Shown: positions 43,640 to 52,086 of the stretch, piece after piece | How positions within the stretch are numbered: the first letter of the stretch is position 1 | Layout: every line of letters begins with the position of its first letter | From: Halobacillus sp. Nhm2S1 | GTDB taxonomy: Bacteria > Bacillota > Bacilli > Bacillales > Halobacillaceae | Length of the DNA: 64,000 nucleotides | Reading direction: 5' to 3' | NCBI RefSeq assembly: GCF_019599545.1 | Contig: NZ_JAIEZV010000001.1 | Location: 62,001 to 126,000, forward strand | Made by a program: the position numbers and the translations under genes | Notes under the pieces: generated by a model | Seen by the model: the letters and a program-made list of their open reading frames with translations, nothing else | What the model was told of the DNA's origin: nothing | Database searches by the model: none

Positions 43640-44223
43640 AAGACTACAAAGCGATCACCGAAGGTCTGCTCTTTGCGGCCGGAGAAGAAGGAATCACAAA
43701 AAAGAAATTGACCAATCTACTGGAATTGGATGCGAAGACGTTCAAATCATTATTGGAAGAAATGATGAAAGACTATCAATCAAAGAACAGGGGTCTTACC
43801 ATCATGGACTCACAAGGGACGTTACATTTGACCACGAAGCCGGAGCATGCTTCGTACTACAAGCGTCTTTTGGATTCACCAGGATCGACAAGACTTTCTC
43901 AAGCGGCTCTTGAAACGCTCGCGATCATTGCCTATCAACAACCGATTACAAGAATCGAAGTCGATGACTTAAGAGGAGTCAAAAGTGACCGGGCCATCCA
44001 GACACTGGTCAATCGCAGTTTGATTGAAGAAAAAGGCAGGAAAGATGCGATAGGGCGCCCCATTCTATATGGAACGACAAAAGATTTTCTGATCTATTTC
44101 GGATTGACGTCTATTGAAGAGCTTCCGCCTCTTTCTGAACTCAAGCAAGGCGAAGGTGACGAAGAAGGCGACGCCGACCTGTTCTTCGAAAAATTCAGCG
44201 AAGACCCCTTCGCCGACGACTAA
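43630..44223 (+). CDS. scpB: Segregation and condensation protein B
   Basis: This 197-residue double winged-helix protein dimerises and binds the ScpA linker. Typical segments are AITEGLLFAAGEEGI and LSQAALETLAIIAYQQPITR with IEVDDLRGVKSDRAIQTLV, and GRPILYGTTKDFLIYFGL. The C-terminus is very acidic. Translation is coupled with scpA. A terminator begins at its stop codon. Confidence 0.96.
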   Translation: MELEDYKAITEGLLFAAGEEGITKKKLTNLLELDAKTFKSLLEEMMKDYQSKNRGLTIMDSQGTLHLTTKPEHASYYKRLLDSPGSTRLSQAALETLAIIAYQQPITRIEVDDLRGVKSDRAIQTLVNRSLIEEKGRKDAIGRPILYGTTKDFLIYFGLTSIEELPPLSELKQGEGDEEGDADLFFEKFSEDPFADD

Positions 44224-44254
44224 AAAGCTGTTCCTACCAGGAACAGCTTTTTTC
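44222..44254 (+). terminator. Terminator of scpAB
   Basis: AAAGCTGTTCCT and AGGAACAGCTTT pair around ACC with a T-run after. Confidence 0.92.
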
Positions 44255-44471
44255 TATATAAGCTTCCGATTGTGGGAGGCTATGTTTCGAGATAATGCGG
44301 ACTTCGTTTACCATATTGGGCGACAAAGGTGATTGGAAGCGATTAGAAGCGAACCCCTTTCTTTCAATTTAGTGTCTTCCACCCTTCTTCCTACAATAAA
44401 GAGCTCTGTACCTGGTTTAATAGAGCACGTACATTCATTAGTATTGGTAAGCTGCGCTATTAATTAAAGTT

Positions 44472-44640
44472 GTTTCGATAACTTCTATGGCAAGGGGCGG
44501 CGGGGATGGGGAGACTCCTGTGGGAGAAAAGTGCTTGGTGAGACCCCGCAGGACGCAGTCCAAGGAGGCTCACCGCACGCCCACGGAAAGCGAGTGCATC
44601 CCCGCCGCCCCGAATCCGCTCACACAAACATTTCGAAACT
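44472..44640 (+). repeat. GC-rich palindromic repeat, copy A
   Basis: An imperfect palindrome of about 170 bases. Outer arms GGGGCGGCGGGGATG / CATCCCCGCCGCCCC enclose GAGACTCC, GGTGAGACCCCGC, AGGAGGCTCACCGC and CCACGGAAAGCGAG blocks. GTTTCGATA and TTTCGAAAC lie at the ends. It would form a long hairpin as RNA. It fills the middle of the 44255-44742 gap, whose rest contains only the dacB promoter region. Confidence 0.85.
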
Positions 44641-44681
44641 TAATCTTCCGTAGTTCTTCTATGGATGGATTTTTCTATTAA

Positions 44682-44710
44682 TCATAAGCTTGTACGCTTT
44701 TGCATAAGTT
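44682..44710 (+). promoter_or_regulatory. Candidate sigma-E promoter of dacB-spmAB
   Basis: TCATAAG (44682-44688) and CATAAGTT (44703-44710) lie 14 bases apart, partial matches to sigma-E. The operon is sigma-E dependent in B. subtilis. Confidence 0.4.
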
Positions 44711-44742
44711 GAAGCAAATGATGTGAATAGGAGGAAGTCCTC

Positions 44743-45834
44743 TTGAGAAGGTTCTTTTATGTAGCTGTGGCAATGACTTTACTACTTCCAACCTTTATGG
44801 TGGATCAGGTACAAGCGAATCCTAATATATCGGTTTCTGCCGAGCGGGCCGTTTTGATGGATGCGGAATCGGGCCGGGTTTTATATGAAAAGAATGCCTA
44901 TGATCCAACATTGATTGCCAGCACCACCAAAATCATGACCGCAATCATAGCCATTGAATCAGGAATGATGGAAGAAAAAGTGAAAGTAAGTAAAAGGGCC
45001 GTTTATACAGAAGGGTCCTCCATTTATTTGACAGAGAAAGAAAAAATCCCTTTGAAAGATCTAGTATATGGGCTGATGCTGAGGTCCGGAAATGATTCCG
45101 CTGTAGCGATTGCCGAACATGTGGGCGGGAGCGTCGAAGGTTTTGTGCAGATGATGAATGAAAAAGCGGCTTGGCTTGGAATGAATAACAGCCATTTTGA
45201 AAATCCGCATGGCCTGGATGGAGAAACCCATTATTCAAGTGCCTATGATTTGGGGCTGCTCATGGCCTATTCCATGAAGAATGATACGTTCCGTGAAGTG
45301 ACGGGCAGCGAAATGTATCGTTCTGAAAATCGTGAATACTCATGGAAAAATAAAAATAAACTGCTGACCCAATATTATGAACCGACGAATGGTGGGAAAA
45401 CAGGATTTACTAAAGCCGCTGGGCGAACGTTGGTGACAAGTGCCCAAAAGGATGGCATGGAACTGATCGCTGTAACTTTAAATGCTCCTGATGACTGGCA
45501 GGACCATACACGGATGTTCGAGTGGGGATTCGATCATTTTGAAACGGTCAAACTTCAAAGTGAAGGTACCGTGGAAGTGAACGGTCAATCTTTATATATC
45601 CCAAGGGACATCTATTACCCTCTTACTTTATCTGAGAAAGAGGATCTTCAAGCAACATTCTATCGATATGATCAGCAAGGGGATTCGAATTTAGCGGGTG
45701 TCACATACTTCATGATCGGACAGACCCCGATCGTTGAAGCGCCTGTGTGGAATGAACGCCCTTCTCAATCCTTCTTTTCAGAAGTGAAAAACTTCTTGAA
45801 CAGGATGGTGGGGGTTGCGCCATGGTCAACTTAA
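44743..45834 (+). CDS. dacB: Sporulation D-alanyl-D-alanine carboxypeptidase DacB (PBP5*)
   Basis: This 363-residue S11 penicillin-binding protein has a signal peptide ending near residue 25 (VQANPN) and active-site motifs Ser60-Thr-Thr-Lys63, Ser115-Gly-Asn117 and Lys219-Thr-Gly221. A C-terminal domain follows. It acts from the mother cell on the spore cortex, keeping cross-linking low. The TTG start at 44743 lies behind AGGAGGAAG. It overlaps spmA, forming the dacB-spmA-spmB operon. It is a paralogue of DacF at 31865. Confidence 0.94.
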   Translation: MRRFFYVAVAMTLLLPTFMVDQVQANPNISVSAERAVLMDAESGRVLYEKNAYDPTLIASTTKIMTAIIAIESGMMEEKVKVSKRAVYTEGSSIYLTEKEKIPLKDLVYGLMLRSGNDSAVAIAEHVGGSVEGFVQMMNEKAAWLGMNNSHFENPHGLDGETHYSSAYDLGLLMAYSMKNDTFREVTGSEMYRSENREYSWKNKNKLLTQYYEPTNGGKTGFTKAAGRTLVTSAQKDGMELIAVTLNAPDDWQDHTRMFEWGFDHFETVKLQSEGTVEVNGQSLYIPRDIYYPLTLSEKEDLQATFYRYDQQGDSNLAGVTYFMIGQTPIVEAPVWNERPSQSFFSEVKNFLNRMVGVAPWST

Positions 45835-46412
45835 TTTGGGCATTCCTTGCGGTTACAGGTATTATCTATGCGGCTTTCAATGGTACGATGGAGGACGTGA
45901 ATAAAGCAATTTTTTCGACATTGGATGAGGCAATCATGATTACGTTGAGCCTTGCAGGTGTTCTCATTTTTTGGCTGGGACTAATGAAAATTGCCGAAGA
46001 AGCAGGGCTCCTTGCCGGCCTGGCAAAAATCTTCCGTCCTCTTGTCACACGTCTTTTCCCTGAAATACCTAAAGACCATCCCGCGCTTGGCTACATCCTT
46101 TCCAATATGACAGCGAATATGTTCGGTCTTGGAAATGCGGCGACCCCGATGGGATTGAAAGCGATGAAGGAACTAAAAAAATTGTCAGGTTCGGATAAAG
46201 CGAGTCGGTCTATGATTACACTCCTTGCCATCAACACTTCTTCCCTGACGCTGGTTCCAACAACTGTTATTGCGATTCGGATGAAATATGATTCCCAGGA
46301 TCCGACTTCCATCGTAGGGGCTACGATTTTGGCAACCATCATTTCCACCATTGCCGCTTTATTGATCGACCGTTATTTTCATTATAAAAGGGAGAGGGCG
46401 ATGCGCTTATGA
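45822..46412 (+). CDS. spmA: Spore maturation protein A
   Basis: This 196-residue nucleoside-recognition (Gate-domain) membrane protein has segments such as TLSLAGVLIFWLGLMKIAEE and the motif GYILSNMTANMFGLGNAATP, typical of SpmA. With SpmB it supports spore core dehydration in B. subtilis. It starts inside dacB and overlaps spmB by four bases. Confidence 0.94.
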   Translation: MVNLIWAFLAVTGIIYAAFNGTMEDVNKAIFSTLDEAIMITLSLAGVLIFWLGLMKIAEEAGLLAGLAKIFRPLVTRLFPEIPKDHPALGYILSNMTANMFGLGNAATPMGLKAMKELKKLSGSDKASRSMITLLAINTSSLTLVPTTVIAIRMKYDSQDPTSIVGATILATIISTIAALLIDRYFHYKRERAMRL

Positions 46413-46924
46413 TCAGCATATGGCTTATCCCATCCATTATTCTGCTTGTGCTGGTCACAGCTACCATCAAGAAGGTGCCGTCTTACGAGGTATTCGTGGA
46501 AGGAAGTAAAGAGGGGATCCAAATTGCCATCAGCTTACTTCCTTTTTTATTGGGGATGATGGTCTCGATCGCTGTGTTTCAGGCATCTGGTGCAATGGGA
46601 GCCATCGTAAAACTGTTCGAACCACTTATGTCTTTGGTCGGCGCGCCAGCTGAAATTCTCCCTTTGGCATTCATACGTCCTATATCAGGAACGGCCGCAC
46701 TCAGTATGACGACGGAGCTGATCCGCACGTTTGGTCCTGACTCGTTCATCGGCCATCTCGCCTCTGTAATGCAGGGAAGTACCGATACGACTCTCTATAT
46801 CATCACGGTTTATTTCGGTGCCGTTGGGATCAAAAGAATGGGAGATGCTTTGAAAGTTGGACTGATGGCCGATTTAGTTGGTATAATAGCATCAATTGTC
46901 ATTGTAATCATCCTATTTGGTTAA
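46409..46924 (+). CDS. spmB: Spore maturation protein B
   Basis: This 171-residue partner of SpmA with the same Gate-domain type has LLPFLLGMMVSIAVFQASGA, FIRPISGTAALSMTTELIR and VMQGSTDTTLYIITVYFG, all characteristic. It is an inner membrane protein of the sporulating cell that contributes to core dehydration and heat resistance. ATGA overlap with spmA. Confidence 0.94.
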   Translation: MISIWLIPSIILLVLVTATIKKVPSYEVFVEGSKEGIQIAISLLPFLLGMMVSIAVFQASGAMGAIVKLFEPLMSLVGAPAEILPLAFIRPISGTAALSMTTELIRTFGPDSFIGHLASVMQGSTDTTLYIITVYFGAVGIKRMGDALKVGLMADLVGIIASIVIVIILFG

Positions 46925-46936
46925 TAGGGTGATTTT

Positions 46937-46966
46937 TTGTTCAAAACTTTATAGAATGTGTATAAT
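46937..46966 (+). promoter_or_regulatory. Sigma-A promoter of rluB
   Basis: TTGTTC and TATAAT with 18-base spacing; the -10 has a TG two bases upstream. Confidence 0.5.
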
Positions 46967-46980
46967 GTAGAGGAACGGAC

Positions 46981-47005
46981 AAGCCGCGCTTTGTGAGCGT
47001 GGCTT
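46981..47005 (+). promoter_or_regulatory. Leader hairpin in front of rluB
   Basis: AAGCCGCGCT TTGTG AGCGTGGCTT forms a 10-bp stem with one G-U pair, about 15 bases after the predicted transcription start. It lacks a proper T-run, so it is either a weak spmB terminator or a leader structure of rluB. Confidence 0.45.
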
Positions 47006-47051
47006 CGTTTCATGAAAAAAAGTGATTTCAAAGAAGGTTGGTGACGGTCGT

Positions 47052-47789
47052 ATGGCAGATATGGAACGACTACAAAAGGTGATCGCCCACGCAGGTGTCG
47101 CATCACGAAGAAAAGCAGAAAAGTTGATTGTTGACGGTAAGGTGACAGTCAATGGCAAAGTTGTAACAGAATTAGGAACCAAGGTTGGTAAAAACGACGA
47201 TGTTGAAGTAGAAGGCGTACCGATTGATAAAGAAGAGCCTGTCTACTATTTGTTATATAAACCGCGCGGTGTGATTTCGAGTGTCAGTGATGATAAAGGA
47301 CGTAAAGTAGTCACAGACTTTTTGCCGGAAGTTCAGGAGCGGATTTTCCCGATTGGCAGGCTCGATTACGATACGTCAGGATTGATTTTGTTAACGAACG
47401 ATGGGGAATTTGCTAATTTACTTATGCACCCAAGTCATGAAGTGGACAAAGTGTATATCGCAAAAACCAAAGGCATTCCTACTAAAGAGCAACTGAAGCA
47501 GTTGAAGAAAGGAATGACTGTGGACGGGGAATATTTGAAAGCCGTCCATGCTAAAATTAACTCGACGGATTCGAAGAAGAATACGGCCATCGTGCAAATC
47601 ATTCTTCATGAAGGGAAAAACCGTCAAGTTCGTCGGATGTTCGAATCACTAGGATATCCTCTCGACAAATTGAAGCGCGAACGGTATGGAACGCTGGACC
47701 TGCATGGGATGAACGCAGGAGATTACCGGCCATTAAAACCATTTGAAGTGAAGCAGCTTCGTGCACTGGCAGAAAAAACTGTTGAATAA
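47052..47789 (+). CDS. rluB: 23S rRNA pseudouridine synthase RluB
   Basis: This 245-residue RsuA-family pseudouridine synthase has an N-terminal S4 domain (RLQKVIAHAGVASRRKAEKL). The catalytic domain has the Asp in PIGRLDYDTSGLILLTNDGE, VYIAKTKGIP and HEGKNRQVRRMF. In B. subtilis RluB modifies 23S rRNA. ATG 47052 and ATG 47061 are both possible; the second matches the usual N-terminus MERLQKV. Position between spmB and resA is conserved. Confidence 0.93.
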   Translation: MADMERLQKVIAHAGVASRRKAEKLIVDGKVTVNGKVVTELGTKVGKNDDVEVEGVPIDKEEPVYYLLYKPRGVISSVSDDKGRKVVTDFLPEVQERIFPIGRLDYDTSGLILLTNDGEFANLLMHPSHEVDKVYIAKTKGIPTKEQLKQLKKGMTVDGEYLKAVHAKINSTDSKKNTAIVQIILHEGKNRQVRRMFESLGYPLDKLKRERYGTLDLHGMNAGDYRPLKPFEVKQLRALAEKTVE

Positions 47790-47797
47790 CGTTCAAA

Positions 47798-47824
47798 TTT
47801 ACAGCCTTCGATCAATGTTATAAT
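47798..47824 (+). promoter_or_regulatory. Candidate promoter of resABC
   Basis: TTTACA and TATAAT with 15-base spacing precede resA by 20 bases. An inverted repeat TTGAA TAACG TTCAA lies just upstream of the -35, a possible response-regulator site. Confidence 0.45.
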
Positions 47825-47843
47825 GGTTTGGGAGTGAGTCATA

Positions 47844-48395
47844 ATGAAGGAAGAAACCATTAGGAAAAAAAGAAAGCGCCTCATCTTTAGAACAGCTATG
47901 CTTGCCGTGATGGTCGGACTCGTCGTGTTCGCTCTCGTCGCGAACGGCAAGGATGAACAGTCAGTGATTGCCAAAGGGGAGAAAGCCCCTGATTTTCAAT
48001 TGAAAAAATTCGGTACAGACGAGACGGTTCAATTAAGTGACCTTAGAGGAAAAGGCGTGATGGTCAACTTCTGGGCAACGTATTGTAAGCCATGTAAAGA
48101 TGAAATGCCTTATATGGAAGAGTTGTATCCGGAGTACAAAGAGAAAGGTGTCGAAATTCTAGCTGTCAATCTCGATTCGACTGAACTTGTTGTGGAGAAT
48201 TTTGTGAACGAATACAACCTGACCTTTCCTATTCTGCAAGACAAAAATGGAGAAGTGATGGATCTTTATAACATCGGTCCCATTCCTTCTACGCTATTCA
48301 TCAATCCTGAAGGTGAAATTGAAGAGCAAGTCATCGGCCCACTGACGCTAGACAAACTTGAAGGCCACTTGCAAGATATTGCACCGGAGGAATAG
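47844..48395 (+). CDS. resA: Thiol-disulfide oxidoreductase ResA
   Basis: This 183-residue membrane-anchored thioredoxin-fold protein has an anchor at ~16-34 (TAMLAVMVGLVVFALVANG) and the redox pair Cys81-Lys-Pro-Cys84 in FWATYCKPCKDEMPY. The cis-Pro region is GPIPSTLFI. It faces outside and reduces the CXXCH cysteines of apocytochrome c before haem attachment. B. subtilis has CEPC at this site; Lys replaces Glu here. First gene of resABC. Confidence 0.95.
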   Translation: MKEETIRKKRKRLIFRTAMLAVMVGLVVFALVANGKDEQSVIAKGEKAPDFQLKKFGTDETVQLSDLRGKGVMVNFWATYCKPCKDEMPYMEELYPEYKEKGVEILAVNLDSTELVVENFVNEYNLTFPILQDKNGEVMDLYNIGPIPSTLFINPEGEIEEQVIGPLTLDKLEGHLQDIAPEE

Positions 48396-48423
48396 AGTCT
48401 ACTTGACATTGTGAGGTTTTACT

Positions 48424-50055
48424 ATGAAAGAGATTACCTGTGAATGTGGTCATGTGAATCCTGAGGGCACGGTGCTTTGTGAAGCTTGCGGGAAACCTGT
48501 GGAGCAGAACCAGCACATCGACGGTAATGAAGACAAAAAGCTGCTTAACATGCGCTACGATGGAAGTGCCCGTCGTTCTCAAACCTATAATCGTACGATC
48601 ATTGATAAAATATGGAACTTTTTCTCCTCCGTAAAGGTAGGGGTCACCCTGATTTTTATCACCGTTGTGGCATCTGCCATCGGAACGATATTTCCTCAAT
48701 CTGTGTTTATAGGCGGGGCAGATCCTGCAACCCACTATAAGGATCAATACGGGATAGCCGGACAGATTTATTATCAACTCGGATTTCATGACCTTTTCAG
48801 CTCGTGGTGGTATATGCTTTTAATTGCCATGATCGGCATATCCATCGTCATTGCATCCATTGATCGTTTCTTCCCGCTTTATAAAACATTGAAAAAGCAG
48901 AAACCGAAGCGTCATGAACTTTTCATGAAAAAGCAGCGGGTATTCGGGGAGACGAAATCGGATTCTATCGATTATGAAACATTCAAAGCCAACTTGAAAA
49001 AAAGACGCTTCAAGGTTTATGAACAAGATGGGCATATCCTGGCAGAGAAGAACCGCTTTGCAAGGTGGGGGCCTTATGTCAATCATATCGGTCTTATTAT
49101 TTTCCTATTAGGCGCAATACTCCGGTTCATTCCTGCTTTTTATGTCGATGAACATGTTTGGGTGAGAGAAGGGGAAACCACATTGATCCCTGGGACGCAA
49201 GGCGAGTACTATATTAAGAATGAGTCCTTTACTCTAGAAACCTATGATAAAGACAACCCGGATGATGCAAAATTTAAAGAAGCCATTGAAAATCAGGATG
49301 GACCGATTCCGAAAACGTTCCGGACAGACGCTGTTATTTATGAGCGGACGAATCAGGGAGTCGCTGGAGCTGATCCAGATCTTGACGTAATCAAAGAAGG
49401 TTCAGCCACGTTAAACAATCCATTGAAGTTTGATGACTTTGCCCTCTATCAGGCGAGTTATCAATTGGACGAGTTCAGTGAAATGTCTTTCAAAATCCAT
49501 GATCAGGATGATGAAGATACCAACTATGGTGAGTTTACAGTCGATTTGACGGACCCTCAATCTACATATGAGCTGGACGGCGGGTTCCGAATAGAGGTCG
49601 TGAATTATTTCCCAGAGTATGAAATGCAGGATGGTCAGCCTGCTTCCGTATCCAAGTATCCGAAGAACCCAGCTTTCGTATTCAATTTGTACCCACCTGG
49701 TGAAGAAACACCGGAAACTAGTTTTCTAGGTATAGGAGCGAACATCGGCGCTGGAGAAAATAACCAATATAAACTTGGTCTTACAGGTTTCGATACGCGG
49801 GATGTCACAGGCTTAACCGTGAAAAAGGATCATACATTAGGAATCATTTCCCTGGGAGGCGCAATCTTCATGATCGGTGTGATCCAGGGGATGTATTGGA
49901 ACCACCGCCGAATCTGGCTGCAGCCAAGGTTAGATGGAGCCTGGATTGCTGGACATACGAATAAAAACTGGTACGCCTTGAGAATGGAAATTGAAAAATC
50001 AATTGAAGGCACTCACATCGAGGCCCCTCAGGACCAGTATGAAATGAAATCATAG
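48424..50055 (+). CDS. resB: Cytochrome c biogenesis protein ResB
   Basis: This 543-residue System II cytochrome c synthase subunit has an N-terminal cytoplasmic zinc-ribbon (CECGHVNPEGTVLCEACG), membrane helices VGVTLIFITVVASAIGTIF, WWYMLLIAMIGISIVIASID and YVNHIGLIIFLLGAILRF, a large outside domain and a last helix near residue 475 (LGIISLGGAIFMIGVIQGMY). With ResC it exports and attaches haem. Length is almost identical to the B. subtilis protein. Confidence 0.95.
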   Translation: MKEITCECGHVNPEGTVLCEACGKPVEQNQHIDGNEDKKLLNMRYDGSARRSQTYNRTIIDKIWNFFSSVKVGVTLIFITVVASAIGTIFPQSVFIGGADPATHYKDQYGIAGQIYYQLGFHDLFSSWWYMLLIAMIGISIVIASIDRFFPLYKTLKKQKPKRHELFMKKQRVFGETKSDSIDYETFKANLKKRRFKVYEQDGHILAEKNRFARWGPYVNHIGLIIFLLGAILRFIPAFYVDEHVWVREGETTLIPGTQGEYYIKNESFTLETYDKDNPDDAKFKEAIENQDGPIPKTFRTDAVIYERTNQGVAGADPDLDVIKEGSATLNNPLKFDDFALYQASYQLDEFSEMSFKIHDQDDEDTNYGEFTVDLTDPQSTYELDGGFRIEVVNYFPEYEMQDGQPASVSKYPKNPAFVFNLYPPGEETPETSFLGIGANIGAGENNQYKLGLTGFDTRDVTGLTVKKDHTLGIISLGGAIFMIGVIQGMYWNHRRIWLQPRLDGAWIAGHTNKNWYALRMEIEKSIEGTHIEAPQDQYEMKS

Positions 50056-50073
50056 AGTCAGGAGGATGAAATA

Positions 50074-51264
50074 ATGGGAGATTGGACAGCCATAAGCGGC
50101 AATCTGCTATACGCTGCTTTTTTCATCTATTTAATAGCGACTTTCTTCTTCGCGGGCACCATCCGTGACAAAAAGAAAGGAAAGAGCCGTATAGCCGGAA
50201 ACATCGGAATTACGCTTGCGATCATCGGTTTTATCACACAAATCGGTTACTTTATTACTAGGTGGATTGCAAGTGGTCATGCCCCCATCAGTAACTTGTT
50301 TGAGTACACGACGTTTTTCGGAATGATGCTTGTATTTGCATTCATCGTTCTCTACTTTATTTACAGAGTGGATCTCTTAGGATTATTTGCTTTACCGATT
50401 GCCCTCTTACTGATTGCATTCGCAAGCATGTTCCCGACAGAGATTTCACCCCTGGTGCCATCGTTGCAGTCACACTGGTTATACATCCACGTAACAACGG
50501 CATCTCTTGGTCAAGGGATTTTATCCGTTAGTTTTGTGGCAGGTTTGATTTTCCTAATCAGCCAGGTGGACCAGAGCAAACGTTCCAAACATACGATTTG
50601 GCTCGAAGTTGTCATTTATATTATTGCCGTAACTCTTGCTTTCATTATCGTTTCATCTTCATTCAGTGCCACGAATTATGAAGCGACCTTTGAGGCGCCG
50701 ATTGAAGGGCAGCAGGCAGAGATTACGTACAATATGCCAGCCATTACAGGGCCTTATAATGGAGAATTGATCAGTGAAGATGCTATGTCTCCGTTGTTCC
50801 AGGCGCCGGAATGGATGCGCGGAGAGGATGCGGCTAAGAAATTCAATACCTTCCTGTGGGCACTTCTTGGTGGAGTGGTCTTATACTGGGGGACGAGGCT
50901 GATCTTAAGAAAGCGGATCGCAGCAGCTATTCAACCACTCTTAAACAAAAAAGTGAATCCTGAACTTGTTGATGAAGTAAGCTACCGCGCCGTGGCTATC
51001 GGGTTCCCTGTATTTACACTGGGAGCACTCATCTTCGCCATGATATGGGCTCAACAAGCCTGGGATCGGTTCTGGGGATGGGACCCGAAAGAAGTCTGGG
51101 CCCTGATTACTTTCTTCTTCTATGCGGCCTACCTTCATTTGCGCCTGTCCAGAGGATGGCAGGGAATGAAGTCCGCATGGCTCGCAGTCGGTGGGTTTGG
51201 AATCATTATGTTCAATTTGATTGCGGTCAACCTAATTATTTCAGGCTTACATTCTTATGCATAA
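50074..51264 (+). CDS. resC: Cytochrome c biogenesis protein ResC (CcsA)
   Basis: This 396-residue multi-pass haem-handling protein of the CcsA/CcmC family has the WWD-type motif [18 protein letters not shown] and conserved histidines in [16 protein letters not shown] and near the C-terminus ([11 protein letters not shown]). With ResB it forms the haem channel/synthase. Ribosome site CAGGAGGATG. A hairpin follows before resD. Confidence 0.95.
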   Translation: MGDWTAISGNLLYAAFFIYLIATFFFAGTIRDKKKGKSRIAGNIGITLAIIGFITQIGYFITRWIASGHAPISNLFEYTTFFGMMLVFAFIVLYFIYRVDLLGLFALPIALLLIAFASMFPTEISPLVPSLQSHWLYIHVTTASLGQGILSVSFVAGLIFLISQVDQSKRSKHTIWLEVVIYIIAVTLAFIIVSSSFSATNYEATFEAPIEGQQAEITYNMPAITGPYNGELISEDAMSPLFQAPEWMRGEDAAKKFNTFLWALLGGVVLYWGTRLILRKRIAAAIQPLLNKKVNPELVDEVSYRAVAIGFPVFTLGALIFAMIWAQQAWDRFWGWDPKEVWALITFFFYAAYLHLRLSRGWQGMKSAWLAVGGFGIIMFNLIAVNLIISGLHSYA

Positions 51265-51271
51265 AACAAAA

Positions 51272-51310
51272 GGCAGGCGAGATTTTTATAAACTCCGCCT
51301 GCCCTTTGTG
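51272..51310 (+). terminator. Hairpin between resC and resD
   Basis: GGCAGGCG-AG pairs with CTCCGCCTGCC (one bulged base, 11-base loop), followed only by CTTTGTG. The weak T-tract suggests partial termination that would lower resDE expression relative to resABC. Confidence 0.5.
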
Positions 51311-51369
51311 TAAAGGATAAAGATCATGGCACCATAGAAGTACCATTTCTACGATTTGGAGGTTTTTAT

Positions 51370-52086
51370 ATGGATCAAGAAGCGAAAGTGTTAGTAGTGG
51401 ATGATGAAGAACGAATCCGACGTCTGATTCGCATGTACCTTGAAAGAGAAGATTATGTCATAGATGAAGCGGAAGACGGGGAAGAAGCCCTGCAAAAAGC
51501 CCTTCAGAATGAATATGATGTGATCTTGCTCGACTTGATGCTTCCTGGTAAAGATGGGATTGAAGTGTGTAAAGAGCTGCGTGAAAAGAAAGCGACTCCT
51601 GTCATCATGCTTACGGCAAAAGGAGAAGAGGCCAATCGCGTGCAAGGTTTTGAAGTCGGGACAGACGACTACATCGTTAAACCATTCAGTCCAAGAGAAG
51701 TCGTTCTACGAGTGAAGGCACTCCTGCGCCGTTCTTCTTCAACGAAGTTCTTAGAGACGGAAACATCCGCCCGCAATGTGCTTGTTTTCCCTCATATGAC
51801 CATTGATAATGACGCCCATCGTGTGAAGGCTGATGGGAAGGAAGTGGCTTTGACACCGAAAGAGTACGAACTTCTTCACTACATGGCGCAGTCTCCGGAT
51901 AAAGTTTTTGACAGGGAACAATTGCTGAAAGAAGTATGGCAGTATGAATTCTTCGGTGATCTTCGGACGGTGGATACACATGTCAAACGTCTCCGTGAAA
52001 AATTAAGCAAAGTCTCTGCAGAAGCAGCCGGGATGATTGTTACGGTTTGGGGAATCGGCTATAAGTTTGAGGTATCTGGTGACTGA
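51370..52086 (+). CDS. resD: Response regulator ResD
   Basis: This 238-residue OmpR-family regulator has an N-terminal receiver with acidic pocket Asp11/Asp12 and phospho-acceptor Asp55 (VILLDLMLPGKDG), and a C-terminal winged helix (LTPKEYELLHYMAQ, LRTVDTHVKRLREKL). It activates anaerobic respiration and cytochrome genes when phosphorylated by ResE. AGGAGGTT... ribosome site (TTGGAGG). The stop overlaps the resE start (ATGA-type). Confidence 0.95.
   Translation: MDQEAKVLVVDDEERIRRLIRMYLEREDYVIDEAEDGEEALQKALQNEYDVILLDLMLPGKDGIEVCKELREKKATPVIMLTAKGEEANRVQGFEVGTDDYIVKPFSPREVVLRVKALLRRSSSTKFLETETSARNVLVFPHMTIDNDAHRVKADGKEVALTPKEYELLHYMAQSPDKVFDREQLLKEVWQYEFFGDLRTVDTHVKRLREKLSKVSAEAAGMIVTVWGIGYKFEVSGD

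Noticed and set aside
44487-44681. Small open frame across repeat copy A
   Set aside because: It reads through the palindrome in one of several open frames; the repeat is non-coding.
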